Position numbers and translations under genes: made by a program. From assembly GCF_024746835.1 (NCBI RefSeq), contig NZ_CP080533.1, forward strand, positions 1 through 64,000: 64,000 nt of DNA, in the 5' to 3' direction. Shown here piece by piece: positions 53,162 to 62,085 of the stretch. Position 1 is the stretch's first letter, and every line of letters starts with the position of its first letter. The DNA comes from Mesorhizobium sp. AR02 (GTDB lineage Bacteria; Pseudomonadota; Alphaproteobacteria; Rhizobiales; Rhizobiaceae). Below the pieces are notes generated by a model that saw nothing but the letters and a program-made list of their open reading frames with translations, did not search any database and was not told the origin of the DNA.

Positions 53162-53881
53162 ATGAGCGAAGCCTCTGCCCGCCACAAGCCGAACGATCAG
53201 CCGGCGCTGCTTGACACCGAACTCGATCACCTGCCGCCAGAACTGCGCTGGCGTGAGTGGATGGGCCGGGTCGAAGCGGTGATTTTTTCCGCCAGCGAAC
53301 CGGTGACACGTAGTGTCCTCTCGCGGGTGGTGGGGAAGAACTGCAATCTCGAGCTGATCATCGACGACATCCGCGCCGAACTCGCCGGCCGCCCCTACGA
53401 GCTGGTCGCGGTCGCGGGCGGCTGGCAGCACCGGACCAAGAAAGCCTTTGGAGACATCATCCACGCCGCATTTGGCACGGCGGGGCGGGGGTCGAAAGAA
53501 TTGTCGCAATCCGAAGCTCTGGTTTTGATGTGGATTGCCTATTTCCAGCCGATCACGCGTGGCGAGCTGTCTTCCTTCTTCGGCAAGGAGGTGTCGCGCG
53601 ATCTGATCGGCGTGCTACGGGGACAGGAGCTGATCGCCTCGGGGCCGCGTAGCCCGAAGCCGGGGGCCCCCTACACCTATGTGACGACGAAGACTTTCTT
53701 GTCGCAGTTCGGGCTCGACACGCTGCGCCAGCTGCCGGATTTCGAGGCGCTCGAGGACGCAGGGCTGCTGTCGAAGGAGAAGCTGCTGGCCGGGGAAATA
53801 CCGACCGGTCTTGGCCGGGGGGAGGGCGACGGCGAAGAGGGCGAGCCAACGACAGGCCTCATTGAGGATGAGGTGCTCTGA
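53162..53881 (+). CDS. scpB: ScpB-like SMC-associated protein
   Basis: A 239-residue ScpB-family winged-helix protein: RVEAVIFSASEPVTRSVLSR, then ELIIDDIRAELAGRPYELVAVAGGWQHRTK, ALVLMWIAYFQPITRGELSSFFGKEVS, and LIASGPRSPKPGAPYTYVTT, the ScpB repeat of two winged helices. No scpA or smc gene lies in the window. The chromosome should code the normal complex, so this plasmid copy may compete with it, extend it to the plasmid, or work with DUF1403 instead. It is coupled to DUF1403 with a 2-nt gap. Confidence 0.9.
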   Translation: MSEASARHKPNDQPALLDTELDHLPPELRWREWMGRVEAVIFSASEPVTRSVLSRVVGKNCNLELIIDDIRAELAGRPYELVAVAGGWQHRTKKAFGDIIHAAFGTAGRGSKELSQSEALVLMWIAYFQPITRGELSSFFGKEVSRDLIGVLRGQELIASGPRSPKPGAPYTYVTTKTFLSQFGLDTLRQLPDFEALEDAGLLSKEKLLAGEIPTGLGRGEGDGEEGEPTTGLIEDEVL

Positions 53882-53917
53882 ACTGATCGAAACGGGTTGC
53901 CTACGACAGCTAGCAAC

Positions 53918-54425
53918 TTAGGGCCACGACGACTGATCGTGCGGCAGCCGGTGATCGGGCTCATGGACCGCGACATGATCGCCTTTGACAAAGTTGGCCG
54001 GAAAGATCACCAGGTTGGTGCCGCCGGCGTGGCGCAGCGACGGGAACAGGATACCGCCAAGCCCGGCGGTGATGACCAAGTCCGCAAGCTTCCACGATGA
54101 AGGTATCTTCCTGTCGATGCGAGCGACCTGGCGCCAGGCACAATCCCATTCCCGCCAAGAGCCGTCCCAGATGGCCGGGTCCCTGCGAAAGGTCGGCGAC
54201 CATCGGAAAGCGCGATCTTGTAGGCGGCAAGGGTTGCCGGGGGACGATGCTGGCGCCCTGCTCGTATTCCTCCAACGCCGTCTGGATCGAAACGGGACAG
54301 ATAGAGTGCTTCGACGCCTGGCCGGTTCAAACGACCGCCATCGATCGCCGCGCCTGCACCGCTGGTGGGCAGGAAAACCCATTTGGGTGTCAGATAGCGA
54401 TGGAAGATTTCGCCCGGCCCGACGC
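53918..54425 (-). pseudogene. Broken RES-domain toxin gene
   Basis: Three minus-strand frames carry consecutive parts of a RES domain: FHRYLTPKWVFLPTSGAGAA and NRPGVEALYLSRFDPDGVG in one, then ATLAAYKIALSD, and KLADLVITAGLGGILFPSLR, HAGGTNLVIFPANFVKGD in another, to about 53918. The order is right but several frame changes separate them. An upstream stretch ELVADGQVEAVLAFIRDLDN (about 54510-54445) may be the end of its antitoxin. It is dead, unlike the RES gene at 42580-43188. Confidence 0.7.
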
Positions 54426-54539
54426 GGGTGCTCCACGCGCCCCGTTATCGAGATCCCGGATAAAGGCCAGAACCGCCTCGACCTGGCCGTCCGCGACGAG
54501 TTCGGCCGGCGATCTCCTCGATGGGCTGGTCATTCATCA

Positions 54540-54867
54540 GGCGGCTTCCGCTCCTGGAATAGTCATCAAATGCGACCTGCTGGGTGCATTGCGTGTCAAG
54601 CAGAAGGACCCGGACGGCGAGGCCTTGCGCAACGACCGCTATGTTTCTGAGGAGGATGCTCCCGATGAACCGGTAGCGGCGGATCATGTGCCAGAAGACC
54701 TGCGCCGCGAAATCGAGCAGTTCTTTCTCTCGTCCGTGCTTGGGATCGGCAAGGCCATCAAGTTCAAGGGATGGCAGAACGCCGACGAAGCTCGAAGGGC
54801 GATCAAGAAGGGCAATGAGAGCCTTTGCTGCCGGTTGATGAAGCCGCCTTTGAACCCCTCACCGTAG
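54540..54867 (+). pseudogene. 3-prime fragment of an inorganic pyrophosphatase gene
   Basis: The plus frame reads AASAPGIVIKCDLLGALRVK, then GEALRNDRYV, HVPEDLRREIEQFFLSS and KAIKFKGWQNADEARRAIKK, in the order of the C-terminal half of family I inorganic pyrophosphatases (PG-x-V-x-x-x-x-x-G, xRNDR, LxxEIExFF, KxFKxxG). The N-terminal half with the metal-binding Asp residues is missing; upstream sequence belongs to the broken RES gene on the other strand. Confidence 0.6.
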
Positions 54868-55153
54868 ACGGCAAGGTCCAACAAGCTATTGCACCCTATT
54901 CGATTTGCTGGAACGTGCATTGGCTTGGCAGCTTGTCGGGTCGCCAGCGCCGCAATTTGGTTCGATGGCGGAGGCGTCACCGGTGACATGATCGAAACGG
55001 ACCTCGACCACCAGTTCAGGTCTTATCGGCTCCTACGCTCGGTCCGGTCCTGCTGGCGCCCGGCCGGTGAACGCTTGCCCCGCACGCAATCTGGGTCCGG
55101 AACTGCCATAGCTGAGCAAGGTTTCCATGAACACGCAGCCAAGGAGTTCCAGA

Positions 55154-55556
55154 ATGCAAACCTCACACACGAGTTCCGTGCATTTTTCCCCTGCCATCGT
55201 GCCCTTTGACGGCACAGTGACGGTGAGGTTCTCAGACGCCGTCGTTGCGTCCAGCCAGCGGGCAAAGCTGCTCTATGACGATGGGCGAAATCCGGTCTTC
55301 TACATCCCGTTCGAGGATATCTATTTCGAGCTTTTGGAGAAGACGAACACCACCTCGGACTCTCCATGGGGCACGGCCGGCTATTGGCGGGTTCATGCCG
55401 CCGGCGCATCCGCCGACGATTTCATGTGGGCCAATGAGACGCCTGAAACAGCCGCATTTGGCCATCGCCCGGCACGGCGCTTTCGACCCGCGCAAGGCGC
55501 GCACCGACGCCGATCCGGCCGAAGACAGGCGGCACACACCGCACCTGCCCGAGTAA
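55154..55556 (+). pseudogene. DUF427 family gene with a late frameshift
   Basis: From ATG 55154 (AAGGAGT upstream) the frame reads PFDGTVTVRFSDAVVASSQR, FYIPFEDIYFELLEKTNTTS and GYWRVHAAGASADDFMWANE, a DUF427 protein. At about 55445 the matching continuation moves to the next frame: HLAIARHGAFDPRKARTDAD, PAEDRRHTPHLPE, to the stop at 55556. The first frame runs on as Arg-rich, non-family sequence. A one-base change would give a protein of about 133 residues. Function unknown. Confidence 0.75.
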
Positions 55557-55961
55557 CAGCCGCGAAGGAAGGAGCGACACGTAAGCCTGCAAGGCGAACC
55601 AGGCGTCGTATCAAAAGAGGGCCGGACCAAGTCCTCAATGTCAGCGCATGGGTTGACCTACGGACCATTGGACAGCAACTGCGTCCATCTCTGCGTCGAC
55701 ATGCAGCGCTTGTTCGCGGAGCCGTCGATGCTGTTGCTCGTCTACCGTGAAATGGATAGCCGAAAGATGAAGAGTCGGGACGACAATCTCCTACCTTTCC
55801 CAATCTAAACGCTTCAAAGGTAGCGCTCACCCTCGCCGCGGTGCTCGAAGCAAAACCAGTGAGATGGTTGTTTTGGCCTGGCAAAGCCCCAGCCGGCGGA
55901 TAGGTTAAAGGCCACTTTGGTGTGCTATATACGCTGCGTTCTCGGGGCGGATACGAGTTCG

Positions 55962-56847
55962 ATGGATCAGGAAAGACTTCTAGCCGCAGTCCTATTAGCT
56001 GATGTCGTGGGCAGCACGCCCCTCTATGAGCGCATCGGCGACGATGCGCTCTGCTGCAGGTTTCGGATTGCCTGGACGCAATGCGAACGATTGTCGCCCA
56101 ACACGGCGGTGATTTCATTTACTCGAAGAGCGATGACGTACTCAGCCTGTTCGAGAGCCCAGAGGCGGCGCTAAGGGCCGTCATCCAAATCAGCAACCAA
56201 CTGACGAAAGGGCCCTTGAGCGCCCGGATCGGATTACATTTCGGGGTGGTCATTCGCGCGAGGGGAGCAGTATTCGGCGACGTTGTCAATGTCACCGCAA
56301 GGTTGTCCACTACGGCGAAATCCCGGGGAGGTTTTGATCAGCCAGAGCTTCTTCGAAGCCCTTTCCGCGGCCAGCCGTAGTACCTTGCGGCTGCTCGACA
56401 AAATGGGCTTCAAGGGGAAGCAAGAACTCTTCGATGTCTATACCCTGAGGAGCGACGATGGGGCCCTCAGTACGCCCACCGCGAGCCGGCACCATTATCG
56501 ATCGGCGCTCCGTTCCGCCGCGGCAGATCGATCTGGTCATCCGCTATGGCGATCAGTTGCGATCCTGTCATAACAACGAACTGGTGACCATCGGCCGATC
56601 TCTGGACTGCAACATTGTCGTAGAGCGGCCGCGGGTCTCAAGGCAACACGCGACCCTCACCGTTTCGAATGGCAGAGCCCGGCTTGTCGATCGAAGCTCG
56701 TCGGGTACATTTGTGTCGATGGGACCCGGCCATGAAGTATTCGTGCGCCGCGAAGATATTCTCCTCTTCGGCTCAGGCGTGATCTCGCCTGGGCTGAGGT
56801 CGACCCTTGGCGCCCAGGTTCTTCACTACGAGATTATCTCAGATTGA
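55962..56847 (+). pseudogene. Class III nucleotide cyclase-FHA gene with several frameshifts
   Basis: Consecutive pieces in changing frames: MDQERLLAAVLLADVVGSTP (55962 on; metal-binding Asp), then MRTIVAQHGGDFIYSKSDDV, RAVIQISNQLTKGPLSARIG and FGDVVNVTARLSTT, then GEVLISQSFFEALSAASRST and LLDKMGFKGKQELFDVYTL, then an FHA domain (DLVIRYGDQLRSCHNNELVT, IGRSLDCNIVVERPRVSRQH) to 56847. At least three frame changes. The FHA part alone (56458-56847) is open and has an ATG but probably is not used. The intact cyclase in this window is at 59151. Confidence 0.8.
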
Positions 56848-57256
56848 TCCGGACGGGCTCGTTAGCCGCGACCGGCTTCAAGCTGCCGCGATTATCTCTT
56901 CGGCATTCTGCATGCGCGCGCCGCCATTTCGCTGACCCCTCAATGTTCGCGTTGAACCTTTTCTAGAAAGCGTTGCCAGCGACGCTGGCCCCTAAGCTGC
57001 CCTAAATGTTCACGCTGGGGCGCGTTTTAGCGGAACCTAGATGTTTAATGTGTTGGGAGCGGCTTGTTCTACGCATGAGAATGCGCGGCACCCACTTCCC
57101 CGGCAAAAATCATGGCGGCGCTGGCCCGAGGGCCGGGAAGAATGAAGCGCAAGTTCGGCGTCCTGCTCGCGTTCGCCATCAGCTTCGTGCTGGCACTTGT
57201 GTTGGGCATCGGCACATTAAGCGCGCCCGATCATACGATCGACTGCCGGCCTGGTT
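56848..57256. other. Gap with a possible exported-protein start fragment
   Basis: About 410 nt. At 57141 the plus strand reads MKRKFGVLLAFAISFVLALV, a signal-sequence-like start, but the frame soon loses sense, so it is at most a fragment. Otherwise nothing is seen. Confidence 0.4.
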
Positions 57257-57439
57257 TCAACCCGCGACGTTCTTCACTGCTGGGGGATCGATCTTCACGG
57301 CCTCGATCAGAGATCGCATTCTGTTGCGCATCGCGATGGTCTCGGCCAGCATCACTTCTGTGCGCTGAAGCGTGAGTTCGGCGCAGTGGATGCGCTTCTC
57401 GGCATCCGAAATCGCGTCAAAGTTCTGGTTCGGGATCAC
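57257..57439 (-). CDS. Small helical protein of unknown function (60 aa)
   Basis: A 60-residue, probably all-helical protein: IPNQNFDAISDAEKRIHCAE, LTLQRTEVMLAETIAMRNRM, RSLIEAVKIDPPAVK. It starts with GTG, with GAGG ahead at good spacing. It has heptad-like spacing of Leu, Ile and Met, so a short coiled coil is likely. It belongs to a set of three small minus-strand helical genes (57257-58008). No family is recognised. Confidence 0.5.
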   Translation of the reverse strand: MIPNQNFDAISDAEKRIHCAELTLQRTEVMLAETIAMRNRMRSLIEAVKIDPPAVKNVAG

Positions 57440-57597
57440 GGGACAACCTCGCTGCGCTGTTTTAAACTGCAGTCCGGTGAACGTCTCCCGGCTGTGGAGG
57501 TTCCGTCACGGTTGGCTACAGCCTGTCACACGTCGTCGCCGGTGGTTGCCATGACCGCCGGCCGCGCCCTCGCGGGGACGGTTTCACATGCCGATCG

Positions 57598-57783
57598 TCA
57601 GCATGCTTCCGGAGGCCGAACAGCGTCGGCGAACAACCCCGCCGCCGCCTGAACTTTGTCGGCCGCGTCGTCGACCTTATCGAACCGTTTGATAATTCGA
57701 TCGTGGAGCAACGTCAGCAGGGCGGCATGGTAAATTATGCTGCGCTTATAATCATCCGAATTGAGTGGTTCGAACAACACCAT
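57598..57783 (-). CDS. Small helical protein of unknown function (61 aa)
   Basis: A 61-residue protein: MVLFEPLNSDDYKRSIIYHA, ALLTLLHDRIIKRFDKVDDA, ADKVQAAAGLFADAVRPPEA. The ATG has GAGGAA ahead at 7 nt. The upstream small gene stops 12 nt before it, so the two are an operon. Helical, weakly charged; function unknown. Confidence 0.55.
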   Translation of the reverse strand: MVLFEPLNSDDYKRSIIYHAALLTLLHDRIIKRFDKVDDAADKVQAAAGLFADAVRPPEAC

Positions 57784-57795
57784 GGCGCTATTTCC

Positions 57796-58008
57796 TCAAT
57801 GGTGCGGGACAGGAGGGATCTTCAAAAAGCGCTCGCGCGCGTCGATCACTCGCGCCTGCTGAGCCCGTATCCTGGCACAGAGCGCAAGGCTGAGAGCCAC
57901 GCCTCCGCATTCATCGTCCAGTTGCTCGTTTGCTCGGTCGAGGGAGCGCTCGGCGCGCTTTACGCGCTGTCTGGCCTTGGCCAGTTCAAATCTAATGATT
58001 TCGACCAT
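57796..58008 (-). CDS. Small coiled-coil protein of unknown function (70 aa)
   Basis: A 70-residue protein, MVEIIRFELAKARQRVKRAE, RSLDRANEQLDDECGG onward, with strong heptad character in the first 35 residues. ATG 58008 is preferred over the ATG seven codons upstream because GGAGGAG lies 8 nt before it. It is first in an operon with the 61-residue gene. It is divergent from the gene at 58093, so the 84-nt gap holds both promoters. Confidence 0.55.
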   Translation of the reverse strand: MVEIIRFELAKARQRVKRAERSLDRANEQLDDECGGVALSLALCARIRAQQARVIDARERFLKIPPVPHH

Positions 58009-58092
58009 TGCACCGCTCCTCCGGTTCATTGGTCCCTTCCAAGAGAAAACCAGTTCTGATCACTTTGGTTCCGGTGACGCGGAGGTGGCCCG

Positions 58093-58455
58093 ATGGCTGC
58101 TAAGCCGAATGACCGTCGGCTTGGCCCGACGATCCTCCGATCACCGATCAGTTTCACACTGACGAGCAACGCCGAACCGCGGGAGCTCGCCGCGGTGCTC
58201 GACGAACTGGCCGATCGGACCAGGCGCGTAGAGTGGCAGCAAGCTGCGGCCGCAATACGCAAGAAAAAGCGGACAAGGAAGCCGAAGGATTCGCCGGAGC
58301 TCTACGACGAGTTTTGCCGTCTCGTTGCCGGCGGCATTGAGGCGGAACGGGCAGGACGTGTCTGTGCAGCAAATGCGACGACGACTGCCAGGGAGGCCTA
58401 CAACATGGAAAAGAGGCTTGCCCGACGGTGGCGGCGACAATTCGGGGACGCATAA
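58093..58455 (+). CDS. Unknown basic protein (120 aa)
   Basis: A 120-residue basic, helical protein. N-terminus MAAKPNDRRLGPTILRSPIS, a middle with KKKRTRKPKDSPELYDEFCR, and a C-terminus AREAYNMEKRLARRWRRQFG. GGAGG lies 8 nt before the ATG. The C-terminal pattern of E-L-Y-D-E-F-x-R-L-V-A-x-G followed by basic helices might bind DNA, but no family is recognised. Confidence 0.5.
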   Translation: MAAKPNDRRLGPTILRSPISFTLTSNAEPRELAAVLDELADRTRRVEWQQAAAAIRKKKRTRKPKDSPELYDEFCRLVAGGIEAERAGRVCAANATTTAREAYNMEKRLARRWRRQFGDA

Positions 58456-58511
58456 CTAAACGTCCCCGGAACACATTGTTGATGCGCGCCCGGTTCCGCC
58501 ATAAGATCGGG

Positions 58512-58637
58512 ATGGCAAAAACGAAATCCATTTCTGTTCCCGGATCCCTGGCATTGCTCAACGAGCGGACTGCCGAGATCCGCGATCGTCGGCGTGAGGT
58601 GCTCGCCCAAATCGAGGCCGAGAAAGCCGGCATCTGA
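58512..58637 (+). CDS. Very small protein (41 aa) of unknown function
   Basis: A 41-residue frame, MAKTKSISVPGSLALLNERT, AEIRDRRREVLAQIEAEKAG. The last 25 residues are a charged helix. It follows the 120-residue gene by 56 nt. The ribosome site (GATCGGG) is weak, so the call is tentative. Confidence 0.35.
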   Translation: MAKTKSISVPGSLALLNERTAEIRDRRREVLAQIEAEKAGI

Positions 58638-59150
58638 GCTTTCGACATCGACAAAGACAGTTTCCGCGAGGCTGCTTTCGGGCTGCTCAATGGCATACCC
58701 GGGCGGCTTGGGCGCCCTCGAAAAACGTCTGGTATCACGTCTGCGCGGATAAGGATTCCAGCAACGAGCTGCGCGTCTATGTCGACGGCGCGATGATCGC
58801 CTCGAGCACGATCACGCAGACAAATGCAGGACCACTTCTCTACCGGCTCCCACTTCGGCATCGGCCTGGTTCCCGACTTTGCCGGCTTCGCCGACCTCAT
58901 TGCCAGGCCGGACGCGATCGCCGGCATCCTATACTGCATGAACCTCTCGAGCGCCCAGACCTGCGTCCAACCATCGGGAATTTCTGGTTTGCGAACCATC
59001 TCTGCTGTTTGGGTAGCAGGGCAAGCCGTGGCCCGGACCGAACATCGATACGAGAAGTCAGTTCGGTTCCGTTGTGCTACATATGCAAGCTGCTGCGATC
59101 TGTGGTTACAATCGCGTCTCCGAAGGGCAATTAACTGAGATGACCTGATC
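58638..59150. pseudogene. Gap with a LamG-like fragment
   Basis: About 510 nt without an intact gene. At 58724-58834 the plus strand reads NVWYHVCADKDSSNELRVYV, DGAMIASSTITQTNAG, the core of a concanavalin/LamG-like fold as in phage or surface proteins. Frames break on both sides. The long minus-strand frame here (58154-59152) is a codon-bias shadow. Confidence 0.4.
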
Positions 59151-60551
59151 ATGGACCGGAAGCTTGCTGCGATCCTTGCTGCGGATGTCTCCGGCTACAG
59201 CCGGATGATGGAGCTGGACGAAGCCGGCACGCTCGGGCGTCTGCAGACACATATTGGTGAGGTCGTCCGGCCCGGGATCGCAGCGCATAGGGGCCATATC
59301 GTCAAGACCACCGGCGACGGCCTGCTCGCCGAGTTCGCGAGCGTCGTTGAGGCGGTAGAGAGCGCTGTCGATATCCAGCGATCGATGGCACAGCGGAACA
59401 CTGGTCAGCCTGAGAACAGCCAAATCCTGTACCGCGTCGGGATCAATCTCGGTGACGTCATCTTCGAGGACGGAGACATCTTCGGCGACGGCGTAAACGT
59501 GGCCTCGCGGCTTGAGGGGCTCGCCAAGCCGGGCGGCGTGTGCGTCTCGGACATTGTGCATCAGGCAGTCGCGGATCGGATCCAGGTGCCCTTTCGTGAC
59601 ATGGGCAACCAGCGAGTAAAGAACATCTCCCGACCCATCCGTGTCTGGCAGTGGACGCCTGACGGGGGGCGGCAGACGACGAGACCTGTCGAGGCGGCCC
59701 TGCATCAGCGGGTGCAATTCGCGACGGCTTCGGACGGCATACAGATCGCCTGGGCCAGCATTGGCCAGGGAGCGCCGGTGTTGAAGGGTCCGAACTGGCT
59801 GAACCATCTTGAGTATGAATGGCACAGTCCCATTTGGCGTCCGATTCTGGCAAAGTTCGCGAAGCTTTGCCATCTCGTGCGGTTCGACCAACGCGGAAAT
59901 GGCCTCTCGGACTGGGAGGTGGAGACGGTATCGGAAGATGTAATGGCCAGCGACATGTCCGCAGTCGCGACTGCTGCACGGCTAGATCGATTCGCGCTCC
60001 TCGGCATCTCGCAAGGTTGCGCCTTTTCCGTGCGTTATGCTGTGGAGCATCCGGAGCAGGTGACATGCCTTATCATGCTGGGCGGTTATCTACGAGGTCG
60101 GCTAAAGCGACCGGATCTCGATCAAAGGAAGTTGTATGAAGCCGGGGCGATGATGATCCGCGACGGCTGGGGCTCGCCGAATCCCGTTTTCAGGCACTTC
60201 TTCACTTCGACGTTCATCCCCGACGCCCCACAGGAGATTGTTGCGAGCTTTGACGAACTGCAGCGCATTGCCACGAGCCCCGAGGCCGCGATGCGACTCT
60301 GGGAAATGAACAGCGAAGTTGACGCGACCGAGTTAGCAAAGAGGGTCCACGTCCCAACGCTCGTGATGCATTGCGTGGGAGATCGCGTCGCGCCGATCGA
60401 GGAGGGCCGGCTGATGGCCAAGCTCATTCCGGGAGCGATGTTCGTCGAGCTGCCGGGAAATAATCACGTGCTCATTGAAGGCACCCCCGCCTTCGACCAG
60501 TTCTTCGAGGAAACGGCTGCCTTCCTGGCGATGCATAACCCGGTCGCGTGA
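59151..60551 (+). CDS. Class III nucleotide cyclase fused to an alpha/beta-hydrolase
   Basis: A 466-residue protein. Residues 1-170 are an adenylate/guanylate cyclase domain: KLAAILAADVSGYSRMMELD with the first metal Asp, HIVKTTGDGLLAEFASVVEA with the second, and FGDGVNVASRLEGLAKPGGV with the Asn/Arg transition-state residues. Residues 190-466 are an alpha/beta-hydrolase: FDQRGNGLSDWE, the nucleophile elbow LLGISQGCAFSV (Ser), a late VGDRVAPIEEG (Asp) and GNNHVLIEGT (His). Both active sites look complete. A soluble sensor-effector or a cyclase regulated by a ligand-binding hydrolase are both possible. ATG 59151 has a weak ribosome site. Confidence 0.93.
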   Translation: MDRKLAAILAADVSGYSRMMELDEAGTLGRLQTHIGEVVRPGIAAHRGHIVKTTGDGLLAEFASVVEAVESAVDIQRSMAQRNTGQPENSQILYRVGINLGDVIFEDGDIFGDGVNVASRLEGLAKPGGVCVSDIVHQAVADRIQVPFRDMGNQRVKNISRPIRVWQWTPDGGRQTTRPVEAALHQRVQFATASDGIQIAWASIGQGAPVLKGPNWLNHLEYEWHSPIWRPILAKFAKLCHLVRFDQRGNGLSDWEVETVSEDVMASDMSAVATAARLDRFALLGISQGCAFSVRYAVEHPEQVTCLIMLGGYLRGRLKRPDLDQRKLYEAGAMMIRDGWGSPNPVFRHFFTSTFIPDAPQEIVASFDELQRIATSPEAAMRLWEMNSEVDATELAKRVHVPTLVMHCVGDRVAPIEEGRLMAKLIPGAMFVELPGNNHVLIEGTPAFDQFFEETAAFLAMHNPVA

Positions 60552-60781
60552 CGTCACGACGGGTTTTTTCGAATGTGGGGCTGGCTTCGTGGCATAAACA
60601 GATCCGCGACTTCGACGCGCGCGAGCGGCCTGCCGGCGAAGCTCGGCCAAGGCGACGTCGATGCTCGCCAAAATCACGACATTCCGCGACTGGCTGCCGC
60701 AATTCGGTGGGTCCTTGAAAATTGCCATGGCCATGTTATGTTGGACGAAATCGTGAAATGTCAGACATTGGAGGCTGCGTC
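60552..60781. other. Promoter gap before the RHH/PIN module
   Basis: About 230 nt with no gene. It must contain the promoter of the antitoxin gene. AT-richer sequence with TTGAAAATTG near 60715 and ATGTTATG near 60733 is a possible promoter. Confidence 0.35.
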
Positions 60782-61192
60782 ATGGCGAAGGCAACGAGGA
60801 AGAAACACACGGGTGGTGGCGCGGAACGGCAAGGCAGATTTGCCATTCAGAAGCGCGCCGGTATGATCGAAATGACGACGAAGGCCGGCGAGTCACTTCC
60901 GAAGATTGGTCGGGCAACAAAGACCGGCAAGTTTGTCGCGGTCAGCAGGACCCGTTTTGAGGCCGTCATGAAGGCGGCGGAACATTCTGGTCTGCTGGGT
61001 GAGAAGAGCACGCGGATCGGTGGTCGTATCAGTCCGGCGCTGATCGAAAAAGCCAAGAAGCAGACCGGGATCGAGACTGACACCGACTTGATCGAATTCG
61101 CCCTCGCCAATGTCGCACTCGATGACAATTTCGGACAGACGTTCAGAAAGACGAGAGGCAGCGTCGATCCGACGCTTAAGCTCGGGTTCTGA
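60782..61192 (+). CDS. Probable antitoxin with RHH-like C-terminus
   Basis: A 136-residue basic protein. The C-terminal part RISPALIEKAKKQTGIETDT, then DLIEFALANVALDDNFG looks like a ribbon-helix-helix unit; the N-terminus (MAKATRKKHTGGGAERQGRF) is basic and disordered. GGAGG lies 7 nt before ATG 60782. The PIN-domain gene starts at 61194, only one base after the stop. Antitoxin-first order with tight coupling supports a type II module. The exact family is not recognised. Confidence 0.65.
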   Translation: MAKATRKKHTGGGAERQGRFAIQKRAGMIEMTTKAGESLPKIGRATKTGKFVAVSRTRFEAVMKAAEHSGLLGEKSTRIGGRISPALIEKAKKQTGIETDTDLIEFALANVALDDNFGQTFRKTRGSVDPTLKLGF

Positions 61193-61193
61193 A

Positions 61194-61760
61194 TTGACGG
61201 ACTTTGATTTCGCCAGTTCTGTGCGCTGGGCACGGTTCGATCCTCAGGAAAGGCTGCTTCGCCGCAAAGACGACGACCTTCCGTTCCTCGGTGATACTGC
61301 CGAGGCGGGGCAAGAGCTGATGCTCGATACCTGTGTCTACATTGATGGTTTGCAGGGCCATGCTCCGGATGTTGTCGCCGATCTGCTCGATCTCAGGCTC
61401 AGCAATCATTCGACGGTTGCCATCCAGGAACTCATGCACACCGTCGGCGTGCTAGATCCCAAGCATCCCGGCACAAAGACGGCAATCAAACAGATCGGCG
61501 CTACCATTGGCGACATGCACCCGCATCGCGTATTCGCACCCGATCCTGATGTGCTTGGAAAGGCTGCGCTACTCTCAGGCATCCTGTGTCGCCTTCAGGG
61601 CTACCACAAAGATGCGCGCCTCCGCGCGCTTCAGGATTGTGTCTTGTTCCTGCAAGCGCAGAAGCTAGGGTTCACAGTACTCACGGGGAATATCAGCGAC
61701 TTCGATTATCTTCTTCAGCTAATCCCGACTGGACGGGCGCTGTTTTATCGGCAAGCCTGA
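61194..61760 (+). CDS. PIN-domain-like toxin
   Basis: A 188-residue protein. The PIN-type acidic pocket is suggested by LMLDTCVYIDGLQ (first Asp), a Glu in VAIQELMHTV, and DCVLFLQAQKLGFTVLTGNI followed by SDFDYLLQL (last Asp). The start is TTG 61194 (TDFDFASSVRWARFDPQE), one base after the antitoxin stop; the frame further upstream runs antisense to nothing useful and overlaps the antitoxin. PIN toxins are RNases. It lies just left of the transposon. Confidence 0.65.
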   Translation: MTDFDFASSVRWARFDPQERLLRRKDDDLPFLGDTAEAGQELMLDTCVYIDGLQGHAPDVVADLLDLRLSNHSTVAIQELMHTVGVLDPKHPGTKTAIKQIGATIGDMHPHRVFAPDPDVLGKAALLSGILCRLQGYHKDARLRALQDCVLFLQAQKLGFTVLTGNISDFDYLLQLIPTGRALFYRQA

Positions 61761-61920
61761 TCGTCACTCCCGGCACATCACCATTTGCAAGCTCTGCTTA
61801 ATGCCCGGCAGCGCATGCATTGTGTGGCTGGCGTATCACCTGACGGAAATGTGAGCGCGTGGGTCTGCCATTGAGCCTGTGTGAAGTTCTGGACCGTATT
61901 CCCCCGCCTGCTCTCGCTTC
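61761..61920. other. Gap up to the putative transposon end
   Basis: 160 nt with no gene. A TGTCGC sequence at 61921 begins the AT-rich region upstream of tniA. Confidence 0.35.
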
Positions 61921-62085
61921 TGTCGCGCTGTAATTAAAGGTGAGACTTCTCGCCTAATGATATCAAGCCCTTAGCCTTGTACTTAAATTGATAATTTGCA
62001 TTTGATTTGAGATTCGCGATTGGTCCGCTGCAGTTATTGTAAGATTCTGACGGTATAACGTTAGCTTGAATTGTTCGCAGGCGGC

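Noticed and set aside
52122..53309. 395-codon minus-strand frame opposite DUF1403
   Set aside because: Shadow of a G+C-rich gene; DUF1403 on the plus strand explains the region.
58154..59152. 332-codon minus-strand frame
   Set aside because: Arg- and Ser-rich translation without family features; overlaps a better-supported plus-strand gene.
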